This document shows, piece after piece, positions 11,286-21,900 of a stretch of DNA of 64,000 nucleotides (position 1 is its first letter; every line of letters starts with the position of its first letter). The position numbers and the translations under genes were made by a program. This DNA is from Adiantum capillus-veneris (Eukaryota > Streptophyta > Polypodiopsida > Polypodiales > Pteridaceae): NCBI GenBank assembly GCA_014529385.2, contig CM043970.1, forward strand, positions 47,703,779 to 47,767,778, written 5' to 3'. The notes below the pieces were generated by a model. It made no database searches. It was given only the letters and a program-made list of their open reading frames with translations, and had not been told where the DNA came from.

Positions 11286-12439
11286 TCAACCTATACCCAT
11301 CAACTCACTGCAATGTGTAAACCGCTCCAAAGCTAAGACTTTTGTCAAAGCATCTATTGGGTTGTCGTCAGTGTGTACCTTGACCAAATCAATGAGCTTT
11401 TGGCCAAGAAATCTCTCAGAGATGATACTTGACTTCAATGTGTTTCGATTGGGAGTGAAAAATGGGATTCCTTGCCAATGCAAGAGCACTCTGACTATCA
11501 CAATATATCACTGGAGTCTCATCAATGCCAAGATTTTTGACCAAGCGAGATAACCATACAGCCTCTTTACTTGCATCCGACAATGCAATGTACTCTGCTT
11601 CCGTAGTGGAAGACGACGTACAATCTTGAAGACATGACCTCCAAGATACTGCTCCTCCAGCAAATATGAAGACATAGCCAGATGTCGATCTTCTATTGTT
11701 GACACAACCTGCATAGTCTGCATCCACATAACCCACGATGGATGCATCACTATTCTTAAAGCGTAAACACCTACCGACCGTACCTTTGAGGTACCTAAGA
11801 ATGTGCTTCACTGCTTCCCAATGCTTGCTGCCAGGATTTGCCATATATCGGCTCACTACTCCCACTGCAAAAGCAATGTCTGGTCTTGTGGCCACCATAG
11901 CATACATGAGACTGCCCACTACCGAAGAATATGGTACCTTATCCATTTCAGCTCGCTCAACATCAGATTTGGGTGCATTTTCCTTACTGAGTTTAAGGAG
12001 TGCCTGCATTGGGGTACTCAATGCTTTCCCCCCCTCCATATTGAAATGCTGCAAAACTTTCTTAATGTATGTTTCCTGAGATAACTCAATAATACGACGT
12101 TTGCGATATCTTTTGATTTGCATGCCAAGAAAGTGTGTAGCATCCCCCAAATCTTTCATTGCAAAATTATTGCTAAGTGTTTTCTTCAAGTTGGCAATTT
12201 CTGCAATGGAGATCCCAGCTATAAGCATGTCATCAACATACAAAACTAGAATGATAATCAAGCCATCATCTAGCTTTCTTGTGTACAAGCAGTGATCCTC
12301 TTCGCTCCTTTTATATCCTTGAGACCACATACATGCATCAAATTTATGATACCACTGCCTTGAACCCTACTTTAAGCCATAAAGTGCCTTTTTGAGCTTA
12401 CATACTAGCTCCTCAGGAGATGCATTCTCCTAAACAAAC
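11286..12439 (-). pseudogene. Element E RT C-terminal part and RNase H
   Basis: Reading down from 12439, broken codons give KALYGLK, a stop, then GSRQWYHKFDACM. The open frame 12330-11416 (304 codons) follows, with the catalytic LYVDDMLIAG box, SLMYAMVATRPDIAFAVGVV, YLKGTVGRCLRF, VDADYAGCVNNRRSTSGYVF and SSSTTEAEYIALSDASKEAVWL. These are the RT thumb and RNase H of Ty1/copia elements. After a frameshift near 11450-11416, 11501-11286 completes RNase H with KVHTDDNPIDALTKVL. The piece continues 44266-45363 across element D. Stops and the frameshift make it inactive. Confidence 0.9.
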
Positions 12440-12444
12440 CCTTT

Positions 12445-13351
12445 TGTTTGGCGGACGAAGCTGCGGTTTCTAGAGAAGGAGTCACATTTTTGTGGGAAAC
12501 CCTTGTAAAATTATTTTGTAAGAGAGCATCTCTAAGCCAAGAACTTGTAAAAGAATTTATGATTACGTTTCTAGGAGCAATTGTATATTAGAGAGCCAGT
12601 TAGAAGTTTAGGAGCTTTTGGCCGCACAAGCCATTTGTAAAGACCTAAACTATAAAGGTCAATTTTGTAAGTTTGAACATAATCTTCTTTTATCACAAAC
12701 TGAGAAGACAATGTACGTTTGAGAGCTTCTTCTTTCTCCAACTTGTAATCTTCGCTACTGTGGCTACGGTAATCCGAATTCAGATTCGTTTATTGCATTG
12801 TGTTCCTCTTACTTTGCTCTTCCATTCAAGTGTATTCATTCAAGATTTGGTGTAGGTTTTCAGCTACGAGTTTGAGACCTTAAATCACTGTTTTGAGTGC
12901 TTATATGCGTATTTTATGTTGTTTTGACCCTAGGAGAGGCTTTAGGGACCCTAAAACGACCCTTTAGGATCACCTACTCGCTGTTTTTGCTGGCTTTGGG
13001 ATGAACGATCGCGATCTTTGTACCTCTCTAGAATGCTGTGACAGTGATAGGATATGCTCCTGATAGTCCCTTGTAGCTTCCCTTCAAGTTTCGTGCGAAT
13101 CCGACATGATTTGCATGGTGAACGGGCGTGATAATTGTAGAATTGTGTAGAAGGACATAGGCAGATTACTTGGCTTTAGTGCGTATGATTTGCTTGCAGA
13201 GTTAGTAATTGCTTCTCATCTAGTTCACTTCATTAGGAATGACACCCTAGTGAGTTTCCATGCCTCATCCTGGTCGTTTCCCTTGTATTGATATTTTATG
13301 TTGATGCTTGAGAGCTATGCTATGGACGTCCATCGGAGCAATCCGCAAACA
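12445..13351 (+). repeat. Element D 5' LTR
   Basis: It starts TGTTTGGCGG and ends ...CCGCAAACA, immediately before the primer site. Positions 12857-13351 align with 43778-44265 (shared gagtttgagaccttaaatc, gaccctaggagaggcttta, gtcgcttcccttgtattg-like). A TATA-like TATAAAGG lies at 12651-12658. One copy of the dispersed CGATCGCGATC motif lies at 13005-13026. Confidence 0.87.
12651..12658 (+). promoter_or_regulatory. TATA-like box of D LTR
   Basis: TATAAAGG lies in the first quarter of the 907-bp LTR, about 700 bp from its end, where a U3 promoter is expected. The region is absent from the truncated 3' LTR. Confidence 0.4.
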
Positions 13352-13369
13352 TTGGCGCCGTTTTCGGGG
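13352..13369 (+). promoter_or_regulatory. Element D primer-binding site
   Basis: TTGGCGCCGTTTTCGGGG directly follows the LTR. It resembles the TGGCGCCGTTGCCGGGG primer site of element C and of plant gypsy elements said to use an aspartate tRNA. Confidence 0.75.
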
Positions 13370-15061
13370 AATGCACCTTAGGTGATGAGTGACCGAGTGC
13401 GCAGTTAGCCTCCTAAAAAGAAGATTAATCCACAAATCCATTTTACACCTCAGTTAGACTGCTAGACAGGGGTTTAGAGCTTAGTGGAGTCTAGAGTCAG
13501 TGGACCGGCTAGATCCTCTCTTAGGAGATTTAGGGAGCTGTGAGTGAGAGTGTTCAAAGCATTTTTGCTCTTCAATTTCTCTAATTCAATTGAGTACTGA
13601 AATCTCACCCGAAATCCGTCTTGTTTGTTTTGTTTGATTCATTTCTTTATGTTATTTCTTTTCTATACTTAGGAGTAGGATAAGTAATTCACATTCTAGT
13701 CAGATTTGGGGCAAAAGTTAGAGTCGAGAAACCAGGAAACCATAACTTTGGCAAAAAGGCCATGAGACTCTTAAATTTAGAAAATCTGACCAAACAGGGC
13801 TGATATTGATTCGAATAACCAAGTGGTAGCAGAAAACACTGTAAAACACTTAGCAGAGGGAGCAGACTAAATTTCATTAGATTTGTCCCAGGTACTACGA
13901 TCGCGATCGGTGTACCTCAGTGCCAGAATTGTACAAGATTTGACATGTGCCTTCTTGATAAGATTCTAAACAAGTTTGTCTAAAGCAACCACACCCAAAA
14001 ACATCAAAAATCAAGGAAATCAGGGCACTTGGGTAAAACTAGCCTGACAGACCCAGAAACTGTAAAATCTTGACTTTTGGTGATCCAAATGCAAAAAGAC
14101 TTGGGGGATAGCCTTAAAACATCAGTGTCTACTAGCATGCCAAATTTGGTCTAATTTGGGCTCAAAACTACGATCGCAATCGGTGTACCTAAGTGCCAGA
14201 TTTTGACCAGATTTCATCTGTGAGATCCTCAGGTGTATATGAACATAAAATTCTAAAGGACCAAGAGCGAGACACCTCAAAATACCTGTCAAATCATCTG
14301 AATACAAACCCAAGTCAAAAACTGCTAAACTACCATAGAAATTGATTTTCAGTAGACCAAAACACATCAAAACTGGGAAGAAACCATGCAGAGGGATAGC
14401 CTGTGCATAGGACAAGCCTAGGTATCTCTCAAATCTCAAAACAAACACCAAAATCAAGTCAAACGGACAGATTTAGGAAAATAGACACTTCCAACCAAGA
14501 ACTGGTAAAAGCGACTTTTTGGGGTTTGAATGCAAAAGTATTTGGTGGGTAGCCTTAAAATAGCCTAGTGAAGAAGCTGGTGAAGTTTCATCAAATTTGG
14601 GCATTGTACTACGATCACGATCGGTGTACCTCTGGCCCAGATTTGACTCATTTTTGACCTGTTCATAGACCTAGACTATTTAAGATATGAGGAGTTGTCA
14701 AAACCCAAATTGGACATACTGTCAATAATCTGCAAGCAAAATTGTGTTGAAGTCATTGTGAAATTGTTGAATCTGCTGACAGTTGGAATGATACAGTGAT
14801 CTCATAGCCATCAAGTGTATTCATTTGTAGAAACCGATCAAGTAACAATCCATGCAGTCCTGAGACTTGGAAGATCACTCCATCTCCACGTAAGAGGTTT
14901 GGATTTAATCGGTAAATTCCACTTTCTTCATGTTTTTGAGATCGGGAAAACAAATCAACAACCAACACTGAAATTTAGCGGATCAAGCAAGTGTTTTATC
15001 GACGGAGGAGAGTGTAAACCAAGGTGTAGTACGACCGTTAGAGCCGATCCTTGAAGAAAGT
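13370..15061 (+). other. Element D leader with dispersed palindromic motif
   Basis: This is a noncoding leader between the primer site and the element C insertion. It carries three copies of a 24-bp motif (13894-13917, 14167-14190, 14608-14631) built from ACTA, the palindromic core CGATCGCGATCG (with point changes) and GTGTACCT. Around them are longer, poorly conserved repeats; gaatgcaaaa and tagccttaaaa recur near 14090-14120 and 14530-14560. No coding potential was recognised. Element C is inserted at its end. Confidence 0.7.
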
Positions 15062-15355
15062 TGTTAACCCTCACGGCACACGGACACCCTATCGCCTACG
15101 ATGGACGCGAATTATGTATTTGGTAGAGTCAGGTACCGGGCTTGTCGGACCAATAGGGAAAGGTAGAGTGATCGCCAATGAGAGGCGCACTTTAACTTGG
15201 ACATTCAAGGGATTAGTTGGTTAAGCATGGGCGCCCAAGTGTGAATGGGGTGAGCTCCTATAAAAGCCAACTAAACCTAATTTTTACTCATTCTCTCATT
15301 TGTGCAATTGAAGAGTGCTCTTGCTCCATCTCCATCTTCTTCTTCTTCACCTCCT

Positions 15356-15391
<36 letters not shown>

Positions 15392-15636
15392 TGTGTGTGC
15401 GATCGAGCATTACGAAGGCACGACGGCGGCGAAGCGGTTGAGCGCGGCACGTCTGCAGCTTCTTCTTCATCGCGGCGAGGAATCCACCACGAAGGCGAGC
15501 GTAGAGCGGTGAGTGACACACCCTTTGTTTTCTTGAGCTTGCTAGTTTAGGCTTGTTGTGTGCTTGGAGCCGTTTGTGGCTCGCATACGGTGTATTGGCA
15601 AGTCCCTTGCTTCGACAGTGCGGCAAGGAGCGCACA
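15062..15636 (+). repeat. Element C 5' LTR
   Basis: TGTTAACCC...GAGCGCACA, 575 bp, nearly identical to 27992-28566. It contains a TATAAAA box (15259-15265) and a (TG)n(AG)n tract near 15356-15395. Apparent ORFs on both strands here are LTR sequence, not genes. Confidence 0.97.
15259..15265 (+). promoter_or_regulatory. TATA box of C LTR
   Basis: TATAAAA in the context gagctcctataaaagccaac, about 200 bp into the LTR. Transcription would be expected to begin about 30 bp downstream. The same box is at 28189-28195 in the 3' LTR. Confidence 0.7.
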
Positions 15637-15637
15637 T

Positions 15638-15656
15638 TTTTGGCGCCGTTGCCGGG
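15638..15656 (+). promoter_or_regulatory. Element C primer-binding site
   Basis: TTTTGGCGCCGTTGCCGGGG begins next to the LTR end. TGGCGCCGTTGCCGGGG is a familiar plant gypsy primer site, usually described as complementary to an aspartate tRNA 3' end. Confidence 0.8.
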
Positions 15657-16575
15657 GATATGCCCTACACTAAGCTCGATTAGCACTTTACGCTTCCTTG
15701 TGGTGCAATTTCTATCATAGGAAAGGCAGGGAAGGAGTGTGTGGAAGATTTCTGTTTTTTGCGTTTTCTGCAATTGCTATCAAGTTTCAATTTCTGCTAT
15801 TGTCTGCGTTTTTTCAATTTCTGCAATTTCTGCATTTTCAAGTTCGGCGGTTTCAATTTCTGCAATTTTCTGCATTTCTGTCAATTTGCTGCAATTTCTG
15901 CGTTTTTTCTGCATTTTCTGCAATTTCTGCGTTTTTCTGCATTTTTTTCAATTTCTGTATTTTCTGCATCAACAAAAAAAAATAATTTTAAAAAAATTTT
16001 TTGAGAAAAAAAAAATTTAAAAAGGAAAAAAATTCGGAAATTAAAAACGCGAGTGAGCGGCGGCGAAATTTTTTCGAAAATAAAAAACGTGACTCTTAAA
16101 ACGGACGGGTTGGTTTGTATAAAAGATAGATCGGGATCGGGATCATTTTCCCAAGCCCAAGCCCAAGCCCAAGCCCAGGCCCAGGCCCAGGCCTCAGGCC
16201 TCAGTCCTCTGATATATACTAGACTCACTCTTATATATATACCCTACTCCCTCAAGAGAGAATGAGAGCATGTGGGACAAGTCCTCCACTCTCCTCCTTT
16301 CTCTTCCCACTTGCACCCTTAGACTTTCTAGTTTGGGCCTAGTTCCCTACTGAAAATTGACAGTTTTAAGGATTCCGAGGGCATAGAGTGACCAAACGGA
16401 GGGCTGTAAAGCACGGCACGACCCTCTGACCGATACGCTCGTTTCGAGCCATCACACGGCCCATTCCATGACACGCTCTAAAAATTCTAGCAAAAAAACA
16501 AACAAAAAACACGCTAAAAACTAGTCACATGGCCTCCTAGAGCAGCTTTTTGACACCTTAGGGTATCAAAAGCAC
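15657..16575 (+). other. Element C leader with low-complexity repeats
   Basis: A noncoding leader. Positions 15765-15970 hold many imperfect copies of a ttctgcaattt-like unit, followed by an A/T-rich stretch. A hexamer array (CAAGCC/CAGGCC) lies at about 16154-16203. Apparent ORFs (FLHFCNFC or AWAWAW type) are products of these repeats. Confidence 0.75.
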
Positions 16576-17703
16576 ATGCACTTACGCTCTGGGCGGGTGC
16601 TAGAACACGAGCATATTGAGGGTGCCTCTGTTCATACGGACACACATTACCCATCCACGATAAGCTCTAGACCCTCAGCGGGGACACAAGGTAGCACCAC
16701 CCAAGACCCTAAAATAGCCGCTAGTGATTCCTCCTCCGACTCAGAAATCATGGAAGCATACCCTAACCAAAACACTGAGAGAGAAGGCCATGCACCTCCC
16801 GAAGCTCCACAGCCTAGTACTAGTATGTTTAGCCGTTTCATGGAAACATTAGGTAGAGCTACTCGCTCGGAACCTGAGGCAAATGAAGCACATGAAGGGG
16901 ATGGGGAAGTGGACTCTCCTTTCACATCGCACGTGGACCCCACACCCCCAAAGAGTGTCCATGTGGATATCCTACCAACTTCTTACCAAGAAGGCCCTGT
17001 TGAGCTGCCTCCTTCAGAAGTTCCCTCTAGAGTACCGTTGGTGGCAAGTAAAACCACGGGGAGCAACATTGCTTCTACCTCACAAGAAACCGTTAACACG
17101 TCGACTCTAGAAGGATTGTTCATTAATGATCATTGGACATACGACCTCCACACTGAGGTGTTGACGGATCTACACTCTGGCCACGCCTACCATGTAGGAT
17201 GGATAGAGATTGTACAATCCACCTCTAGTGCCACGAGCATCGAAGATCAACAGAAAATGATCTGTAATGTTATCCATGGCATTATTCAATCAGAAAGGCA
17301 AAACCGAGGGGTAAATATACTCTCAATTGGCCCCATGAGATTTCTGGATACGAGCAAGGCTCAACAGCCTACTCTATCACAAATGGAGACTCCTCTAATG
17401 AGCCCCATGGACCCATCTTACGTCATTTCACCTGGGGTCTCTATGCAATCTGAGCCTCCGAGCGAAAACTTTAGCTTCCCTAACTTGGCTCAACCCTCTA
17501 TCAAGGAAAACACAGTGCTCACTCCAGGGATAAGCCTGACAGAGAATGTACCGATGACATCTACGGTTAGCGCAGTGCCACTACCTAGTGTCGTAGTACC
17601 TAATATGGGGCCTCGACCATATGTGCCTCTAGCCCCTTATGCACACATGCCCCCACACCCCAATTGTACCACTTGCTTATGCTCCTCGAGTGCCGCTCCC
17701 TAG
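16576..17703 (+). CDS. gag: Element C gag N-terminal region
   Basis: A 375-codon frame beginning MHLRSGRVLEHEHIEG, an N-terminal signature (M-x-L/T-R-S-G-R) common in plant gypsy gag proteins. The rest is hydrophilic and rich in Ser, Pro and Glu, without a recognisable domain. The end is proline-rich (VPLAPYAHMPPH). The next frame (17639 onward) carries on the same proline-rich composition, so a one-base indel near 17650 probably split a single gag. Role: the N-terminal, probably structural part of the capsid polyprotein. The start is the first Met of the frame, about 940 bp after the primer site. Confidence 0.75.
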   Translation: MHLRSGRVLEHEHIEGASVHTDTHYPSTISSRPSAGTQGSTTQDPKIAASDSSSDSEIMEAYPNQNTEREGHAPPEAPQPSTSMFSRFMETLGRATRSEPEANEAHEGDGEVDSPFTSHVDPTPPKSVHVDILPTSYQEGPVELPPSEVPSRVPLVASKTTGSNIASTSQETVNTSTLEGLFINDHWTYDLHTEVLTDLHSGHAYHVGWIEIVQSTSSATSIEDQQKMICNVIHGIIQSERQNRGVNILSIGPMRFLDTSKAQQPTLSQMETPLMSPMDPSYVISPGVSMQSEPPSENFSFPNLAQPSIKENTVLTPGISLTENVPMTSTVSAVPLPSVVVPNMGPRPYVPLAPYAHMPPHPNCTTCLCSSSAAP

Positions 17704-18574
17704 CCCTTATCCGAGTGGACCTATGCCCGGTTATGTTCCATATCCTGCATCATCCACACATATGCCAAGACCGGTACCCGTTCCTCTCCCACATATGATT
17801 CCAAGAGTACCTCCACCGGCCCTACCTCCTCACATAGGTGACTTGGCAGCGTTTGCTCAAACCATAGGTCGATCTATCGCGGAAAATATGCGTCATGCAT
17901 CTGATAGAGAGCCTAGAAGTAAGGCAGTACAAATTGCCAAACTCACGCAAAAATTCAATGGGGACGAAGATGCTAGGAAACACATTGAAGTGTTTGAACA
18001 AGTATGTGATTCCTTAGGGGAACGCAACGAACTACATAAGTGCAATGCCTTAAGCTTGACATTAAGTGGGAAGGCTGGAGATTGGTATAGGACCCTAAGG
18101 GTGGACGAGAAAACAATCTACCCTACCCTTCGAAGGTTGTTTCTAAAGGAGTACATACGAGAAGGTGTGCTTTGGGGTGTAGCATCTCAGCTACAGAAGG
18201 CCGAACGTAAGGAAGGAGAGTCAGTAAGGGACTTCATTAGTCGTCTAAAGCACTTAAACTCTCGTTGCCCTGTAAATGAGCGCTTCAACAATAACCAACT
18301 GCTTGATCGATTCATTCGAGGGTTGAGGAATGAAGGAATCTATAATGGACTAGTGATTAGAGGTATCACAACCTGGGAAGATGTCACTGCCAATGCAATC
18401 CAATTAGAGGACAACTTGATGATAGCAGGCATGAGGGTGTCTACTGACACGAGATCCACTAGCTCACAAGCCATTGAGTATGAACCCATGACTGCAAAGC
18501 CCATTGCCAATGAGCCAAAGGTATTTGAGACATTCTTGACCAGACCTCACCAAGGCAATCCAAGAGTCTCTTAA
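17639..18574 (+). CDS. gag: Element C gag capsid core
   Basis: A 311-codon frame overlapping the previous one by 65 bp. A Pro-rich start is followed by a Retrotrans_gag-type core: KLTQKFNGDEDARKHIEVFE, CNALSLTLSGKAGDWYRTL, LRRLFLKEYIREG, ESVRDFISRLKHLNSRCP and LLDRFIRGLRNEG. This domain forms the particle shell in Ty3/gypsy elements. The end is shifted: around 18540 another frame continues with a plausible DLTKAIQESLKDNRPPQNSH segment leading into the zinc knuckles, so a small indel separates the core from the knuckle region. The listed Met lies inside the Pro-rich segment and is probably not a true start. Confidence 0.85.
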   Translation: MHTCPHTPIVPLAYAPRVPLPSPYPSGPMPGYVPYPASSTHMPRPVPVPLPHMIPRVPPPALPPHIGDLAAFAQTIGRSIAENMRHASDREPRSKAVQIAKLTQKFNGDEDARKHIEVFEQVCDSLGERNELHKCNALSLTLSGKAGDWYRTLRVDEKTIYPTLRRLFLKEYIREGVLWGVASQLQKAERKEGESVRDFISRLKHLNSRCPVNERFNNNQLLDRFIRGLRNEGIYNGLVIRGITTWEDVTANAIQLEDNLMIAGMRVSTDTRSTSSQAIEYEPMTAKPIANEPKVFETFLTRPHQGNPRVS

Positions 18575-18602
18575 GGATAATCGACCCCCTCAAAATAGTC
18601 AC

Positions 18603-18914
18603 ATGTATCCAAGAAGGGAGCAACAATGGTGTTCCATTTGCTTAGGTCCACATAGCACTAGTGAGTGCCCTACGTTTAGAGTAAAATTTAATGGAACTTG
18701 CAACGCATGTGGTAGGTATGGTCACCAAGCTAAGGATTGTTTAATGATCAAACGTATGATGGCAAATAGACCACCTGTAGCCTGGACGGATGCGCCTCGA
18801 GCTCCTGTATTGATGCCTACTCCACCTGTTGAGCAACTACCGCAACACATGGTCCCTAGATCTCAAAATGTTGTACAAGCTACACCGCTACCACCTCCTA
18901 TGCTAGGACCGTAG
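18603..18914 (+). CDS. gag: Element C gag zinc-knuckle segment
   Basis: A 103-codon frame with two zinc-binding motifs, CSICLGPHSTSEC and CNACGRYGHQAKDC. The second is a canonical CCHC knuckle and the first a variant. These nucleocapsid motifs bind the element RNA. A proline-rich tail follows. The frame ends at TAG (18912-18914) but stays open in the same frame afterwards into the pol frame, so this is the 3' end of gag separated from pol by a single in-frame TAG. The frame also extends upstream of the listed Met, joining gag after an indel. Confidence 0.85.
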   Translation: MYPRREQQWCSICLGPHSTSECPTFRVKFNGTCNACGRYGHQAKDCLMIKRMMANRPPVAWTDAPRAPVLMPTPPVEQLPQHMVPRSQNVVQATPLPPPMLGP

Positions 18915-18938
18915 CCCCCGCATCCAAGAGTCGCCCCT

Positions 18939-21900
18939 ATGAACCAAGTGGGTTGCGAGCCATCAAATGCTTATGCAGATGGTTGTGAGGAGGAAATAGA
19001 CACTAGTATTGCCTACGGACTTGATACATTGGAAGAGTGTCCTATATACTACATGGAAGATTGTTGGGGACAAGTCAAGCCGGTTTATCAAGCTGCTGCT
19101 CTCGCACCCAGAGGTCAAAATATCAACACCCAGGCTAGGAGGCCACCTCTTCAATGCTACGAGTGTGGTGGACCACATCGAGTAGCGGAGTGCCCTATTA
19201 GGCTGCAAAAGAATGCTGCACAGATGCAAATGAATCAAGGGAGCACGTCTGCAATGCCAATACTCACATGTAATCGTTGTGGCATAGATCACTTGATTGC
19301 CCAATGCCCCTATAACCCAAATGCGCCTAAAATCACACCCCTGAATTTGGTCGAAATTGCTAGTGTGACATCGCCAATACCACCCGTTGCACCCGCTTAT
19401 GCGATTACACGGTCCATGCTTCAAGGGCCAGGACATATCCTCGAAGAGAGAGATACCGCGTCAGTTATCCAAGCAAAGAAAAAGAAGACACGAAGGAAGA
19501 AGTCACAGAATACGGAAAATTCAAAGCCAAGTTCCAAAACAAACATAGGAACAGGAGATGACCCCGTGTATATGAATGACCTCGAGGATGATTCAGATTC
19601 AGTCGAGACAATGGAGACTAGAACCAATACCACAAAGGGAAAGACCGACAAAGAAAACCGTAACATGGAACCAAATGAAAACCGAATAAGAGAAAACCAT
19701 AAAGAGCCTCTGAAAACACCACAAGTGTTTCCAAATCCAATCCACGACCCCCAAGATAAATCGCAGGGGCAAAAAGGGAAAAATCGTAAAAAGAAGATTG
19801 GGACGTATCCAAACCCAGTAGACGAGATTGAGCAGGTGAAACATCTAAGAGGTTTAGTGGAGGAGACTCAAAGGAAACTAGAACCAGAACCCATGCATGT
19901 AAAAATTCATGACACAGTGTTTCCCACGCAAGTTCATCCACCCCACATGAACCATAGACCGTTAGCCATATCTAGTATCATCCAAGAAGGGAGTGAGGAC
20001 AGGACATCAGAAAGTGAGCATACACCCTTCTTGTTGGAAAGGATGTTTAACGAAGGAATACCTGATCCCATTGAGGAATATGAGATTCCATCCTCACCAG
20101 TTCCTAGTCAAGGACCTACACCCTGCAAAACGCCAATGAATGTTGCCAAACTAGTGGACTTCATGTCTTCTGAGGTCCGAACCACGATCATAGCAAAGCT
20201 GTATGGAGATCCTGAGTTATTCCTTGCACTTCGAGCATTCCTTAACGGAGAGCTACGAACGGGATTACCGCAGTTTGCGCAACCAAATAGGCCTGACTCG
20301 ATTATGATTGATGAGGAAAATCATGTGCAATCACTTGACTTAGATGGACACGAGTCTGTGATTGAGGTACCCATTAACGAATTAGGGCAGTATTTTGAAG
20401 GCGACGAGTCTAATGCGACCCTACCCATCACTACCAAGGGATTAACTATAAAGGGAATTCTTGATGGTGGTGCGGGAGTTAGCATCGTTACAAAAGATTG
20501 TTGGGAATCCATGGGAAAACCCCGCCTCAGTGTTACTAACATTGTGGTAAAGATGGCAAATGGTACCATAGCCAAACCTATGGGGATGCTCAAGGATCTT
20601 AAGATCAAAGTTCTAGGACACAAGGTACGACATACGTTCATTGTAATGGATTTCTCTAAACACCTTATGTCATATGAAATGATTTTAGGACGACCATTCA
20701 TGAGGGAAGCACAACTGGTTCACGATTGGTCTAAAAATCATGTCTATTTGCAATTCCAAGACTCTGTCCTTAGAGTGGATTTGGTGACTGGTAAGGTACA
20801 CCCCTTAGGGAGTAAAACCATTATTGATCATCGCTCTGACACCACAGTTCACTCGGCCCCACTACAATATTGTTACACTTGTAAGAAGGATACAGACATT
20901 GGCCAAGATTCTCCTTATATGGATATCCTACCTGGGATGACTGAGTCGGACAATGTGGATTGGCTACACCTAGCTGCAACCATAGATACCTGGGGAAATA
21001 GAGGAACCACTTGGGTCACACCAGAGGGGGAAGAGGTACCACAAATTGCACCTCTGAACATGATAAGTGCCATACATGCATCTTCTAAGGGCAAGGCAAT
21101 TGTGGACCAATCTGACAGTGACACTGATAGCTCAATAGAAGACTTTGACCAACACGACTTGGACACTGACTCCCAGAGTGAAACGGATTCTGAATCTCAT
21201 GAATTAGAGAGTGGAGCAAGTTCACAGTCAAAACATTCGGAAGGATCGAGCACATCAACCGATGATAGCTCCTCCGAGAGTGAAGAGGACACCAACGAGG
21301 ACTCCTTTAGTGAGCCAGATCTAAATGCAAATCAAAAGCAGGTCTCAAATAAGAAAAAGAAAAACCTTAAGAGGCGTCGATATCGAGCCAATGTACGTGC
21401 TAGGATAAACAAGAAGAGATCCTCAGCAGAATGGCTCAGTTATATAGGAGCATGTGATGCTCATCGAAAATTGGTAGACAATTGGGGTGAATATCTCCAA
21501 AATGTTATGTGGTGTAGACCACGACCCCATGACATAGCCCAATTAGAGATCATAGACAAGCCAAAGTTGAGCCGCACTGCAAGGAGGCGTCAAAACCAAG
21601 AGTTAGCTCGACAACACAAGAAAGCAGAAATGGAAGCACAAACCAACGCACAACCAGAATCCACAGACTTGCATCCTGCACCAGAACATTTCAAATCTTA
21701 CACCACAGGGGAAGCAAAGGTTGTGTACACAAAAGCCCAAAGAATACCTATCGATGGGAATAATGGAATCTATGATGGTCCGGCAATAGTTAAAGAAATA
21801 GAATTAGCTGACCCCGGTGAAGAATCAAAACCTGTTTTTATTGCCCAAGACCTCACAGAAGTTGAAGAGGCGGTCCTCAAAGAGCTTCTCAAGGAATTCA

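Noticed and set aside
15277-15773. Open frames on both strands in the C LTR, repeated at 28207-28565
   Set aside because: They lie in the two copies of an LTR and one crosses the primer-binding site; composition follows the microsatellite. Not genes.
15698-16020. Phe/Cys-rich frames resembling membrane proteins
   Set aside because: They come from the imperfect ttctgcaattt repeat in the C leader; three frames give similar peptides.
19421-19941. Minus-strand frames inside C pol with hydrophobic peptides
   Set aside because: They are antisense to a strongly supported zinc-knuckle and linker coding region.
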